The notes under the pieces: model-generated
The model's database searches: none
What the model saw: the letters and a program-made list of their open reading frames with translations, nothing else
What the model was told of the DNA's origin: nothing
Made by a program: the position numbers and the translations under genes
Assembly (NCBI GenBank): GCA_964619555.1
Contig: CAZUDV010000014.1
Coordinates: 51,830 to 115,829 of the forward strand
DNA from: JAGOPY01 sp964619555
GTDB lineage: Bacteria > Bacteroidota > Bacteroidia > Bacteroidales > JAGOPY01
DNA length: 64,000 bases
Reading direction: 5' to 3'
Shown here: one piece after another, positions 61,987-64,000 of the stretch
Layout: every line of letters starts with the position of its first letter
Numbering within the stretch: position 1 is the first letter of the stretch

Positions 61987-63633
61987 TCAGTGGTTGACCA
62001 CCAGCCGGGCGGAATAGGCTTCTCCTCTGCGGTTGACCAGTTGGACAAAATATATCCCGGGTGACAGACCGCTGGTGGATAACGAAGTTTCCGCGTCGAA
62101 TGGCTGTTCCAGCATCTGCCTTCCCATGGGATCATACAACCGCAGGTGCCCGTCTCCTGCTTCTTTCACGGCAGTGACCCTTGCACTTTCATCACAGGGG
62201 TTTGGAAAGATGATGAGCGCTCCTGTCCGGTCAACGACCTGGATAACCGTGTTGGTGCCGGCAGCCCAGCCTGTATCGAAGTCCGAATATCCCGAAGCAT
62301 ACCCGGTGGTGTTTGAACCGGCGATATTGTCGCCGGACCTCACCCGGTAATAATAAGTTTGTCCAATCTCTGCGTTGTTGTCGATGTACGACGATTGGCT
62401 GATCCATTCCCCGGTCAGAAGTTCCGCTTCCAGGGGATCATCCGACAGGCCGCGGTAAACGCCAAAAAATCTCCCCGGCTGGTCATCCCATGTAACAGTA
62501 ATCTTCATCATATCTCCGTCGGTGGCCATCACATTTTGAGGTGCCTGCAGCAAGTTCTCAAAATCAAATCCCGACAGGATGGCTTCCTGAACACCGGCCG
62601 GCGACTGGCCGAAATTGAGCCACAGGTTGATCCTGATATTTTCCGTGCCCGGGTATTTGCAGTCATTCCCGGTATATTCAAACTGGGAGATCACCGACAG
62701 GTCCTCCCGCATGCTGATGAATTCGACGGTATCCTTTTTCCATGTCATCCGGTGGATGGTATTGATCTCGGCACCGATGGGAAAACGGAAAATATTCCCA
62801 GGGTTATTCCAGGGTTGGATAACGAACTGTCCGGCATCATTTCCGGGAATCGACCAGTAACCAAATTCGAAATCATATTCCCGGTAATAATCATCTGGCA
62901 TAACGGAGGCATATGGCGAAATATCATCCCACGTAAAAATGCCAAGAATAGTATTAAGGTCTAAATTGTCGACCCGGCTTTTCAGGTGGAACGTATACGT
63001 TCCGAATCCCAGGGATGTGTCGGCGATCAGTTCAGAGCACAGCCACTGGCCCGAGGGGTTCATGATCTTCAAATGCAGGTCGGAGTTCCCGTCGATAAAG
63101 ACATTCGTCTCGCCGGAGCTGAAAATATTCGGGCCGGGACTGACGGCGATATCATCGACGGATCTTTTCACGGTCCAGTTAATGCCAGACCATTCCAGGT
63201 GTCTGTCGCCATGAGGTCTTGCGACAATGGCATAGGGATGATCGAGAAATTCCGCCGGCAGGTCCCCTACCCCGTTGAAAACCGGCACCGGGTAGTTGTT
63301 GGGGACCAGTACGGTCATCAGCCGTGTGCAATAAGCATCCAGTCCGCCGGTGGTGAAGTCGAGCACAAAGCTCGAATCGGCAAGGATCTGGACCGTTGGA
63401 TTGGCAAAGCTGGGTTTGGTCCACCACCCGCCGGCTTCTTCGATAAAGATCAATCCTGCCACCCGGTATGACTGTGGATCGGCATTGACTTTGCCATAAA
63501 GGTTCGATGATGCATTTCCCCATCCGGGCACTGACGTCAGCCAGATGAACTCATCGGTTTGCCCTTTCAAACTACTGAAAGAAAGCAGGAGCATACCCGC
63601 CGCCAGCAATTGCAAATAAATTTGTGTTTTCAT
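61987..63633 (-). CDS. Secreted GH16-like protein with FnIII and T9SS tail
   Basis: The 548-aa protein begins with a signal peptide (IYLQLLAAGMLLLSFSSLKG). Its middle is a jelly-roll (concanavalin-like) domain with the sequence YYREYDFEFGYWS, matching the E-x-D-x-E catalytic pattern of GH16 beta-glucanases. An FnIII-like module and T9SS tail (LIIFPNPCDESARVTAVKEA, LSPGIYFVQLVNRRG) follow. With the adjacent GH3 it likely forms a beta-glucan degradation pair. The GH16 assignment rests on the motif and fold impression. Confidence 0.65.
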   Translation of the reverse strand: MKTQIYLQLLAAGMLLLSFSSLKGQTDEFIWLTSVPGWGNASSNLYGKVNADPQSYRVAGLIFIEEAGGWWTKPSFANPTVQILADSSFVLDFTTGGLDAYCTRLMTVLVPNNYPVPVFNGVGDLPAEFLDHPYAIVARPHGDRHLEWSGINWTVKRSVDDIAVSPGPNIFSSGETNVFIDGNSDLHLKIMNPSGQWLCSELIADTSLGFGTYTFHLKSRVDNLDLNTILGIFTWDDISPYASVMPDDYYREYDFEFGYWSIPGNDAGQFVIQPWNNPGNIFRFPIGAEINTIHRMTWKKDTVEFISMREDLSVISQFEYTGNDCKYPGTENIRINLWLNFGQSPAGVQEAILSGFDFENLLQAPQNVMATDGDMMKITVTWDDQPGRFFGVYRGLSDDPLEAELLTGEWISQSSYIDNNAEIGQTYYYRVRSGDNIAGSNTTGYASGYSDFDTGWAAGTNTVIQVVDRTGALIIFPNPCDESARVTAVKEAGDGHLRLYDPMGRQMLEQPFDAETSLSTSGLSPGIYFVQLVNRRGEAYSARLVVNH

Positions 63634-64000
63634 AAGATCAAGGCTTATGTACAGGACTGTGTTAAATATACGAATTTTACACGGGGAACGGATAATTCGT
63701 TTGTTGAATCATTCAACCGTAGTTTTGGGGATAAGTGTCTGAATACGAATTGGTTCTTATCTTTGGAAGATGCAAGGGATTAAATAGAGCCCTTTCGTAG
63801 AGATTACAACGAATTTAGACCGCACAGTTCTTTGCAGGGAAAAACGCCATCCCAGTTAAAATGGGAAAACGTCAAGACCTAAGGTCGGGAAAGCTACAGA
63901 CAGGCATGAATTAGGGACTTTAATTGATATATTCAAAAATAAATTATATGTATTAGCTAAAACTTAATCTGACAGTTACCGTAGAAGTGATTATGTCAAA
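63634..64000 (+). other. Region with IS3-family transposase remnant
   Basis: A degenerate IS3-type element remnant occupies 63691-63882 (see pseudogene). The rest shows no gene up to the right edge. Confidence 0.5.
63691..63882 (+). pseudogene. Truncated IS3-family transposase (C-terminal DDE part)
   Basis: The reading frame gives DNSFVESFNRSFGDKCLNTN, a stop (TAA near 63781-63783), then FRRDYNEFRPHSSLQGKTPS and a final stop at 63882. These are the last conserved segments of an IS3-type rve/DDE transposase. The N-terminal part is missing and one internal stop is present, so it is inactive here. Confidence 0.8.

Overview
The window looks like a Bacteroidota chromosome. Several secreted proteins end in type IX secretion (T9SS) C-terminal sorting domains. 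Many genes are preceded by the Bacteroidota promoter pattern (TTTG or TTG, about 19-21 nt, TAnnTTTG) and Shine-Dalgarno sequences are largely absent. The host-like gene set includes sucD, mnmE, rarA, kdsA, a DedA protein and secreted GH3 and probable GH16-like enzymes. The species cannot be named from the sequence alone.

Layout: positions 1 to about 32,186 are an integrated mobile island, visibly more A/T-rich than the rest. Its right boundary is a 3' half of a tRNA-Met (anticodon CAT) with no matching 5' half, followed by the tRNA terminator and preceded by three copies of a 12-bp repeat. This is the signature of site-specific integration into a tRNA gene. The left end and the expected integrase lie outside the window. 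The mobility and replication block (22.7-30.0 kb) holds a primase-polymerase/VapE-like helicase, a small DNA-binding protein, an origin-like cluster of inverted repeats, two excisionase-type HTH proteins, an RteC-like regulator and a serine recombinase.

The cargo (0.8-22.1 kb) is a dense defense-type region. It contains a type I restriction-modification operon with an Mrr-like nuclease inserted between hsdR and hsdM, a DUF3800 protein and a CoiA-like nuclease. Next comes a tightly packed directon (10.1-16.5 kb) that combines an alkyladenine-glycosylase-like protein, an agmatine/peptidylarginine-deiminase-fold enzyme, a zinc-ribbon protein, a uracil-DNA-glycosylase-like protein, three PD-(D/E)XK-type nucleases and two membrane proteins. 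I regard this combination as the best candidate for an undescribed system. It is followed by a trio (McrB-N-terminal-like protein, conserved hypothetical, ADP-ribosylglycohydrolase) and a string of small genes (TerB-like, CFI-box, TPR) of unknown role. A T9SS leucine-rich-repeat protein and a gene ending in a T9SS-tail scar sit near the attachment site.

From 32.2 kb to the end is the resident chromosome. It carries an endonuclease I family protein, large secreted cargo proteins, a CAP-SPOR protein, core genes, a REP-associated (Y1) transposase flanked by its palindromes, an alanine/lysine-rich histone-like protein, an FAD-dependent desaturase-like oxidoreductase, a 1,373-residue multi-repeat T9SS protein, secreted glycoside hydrolases and a broken IS3-family transposase at the right edge. 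Dispersed palindromic repeats of at least three families lie between genes. One of them supplies the stop codon that appears to truncate a secreted protein.
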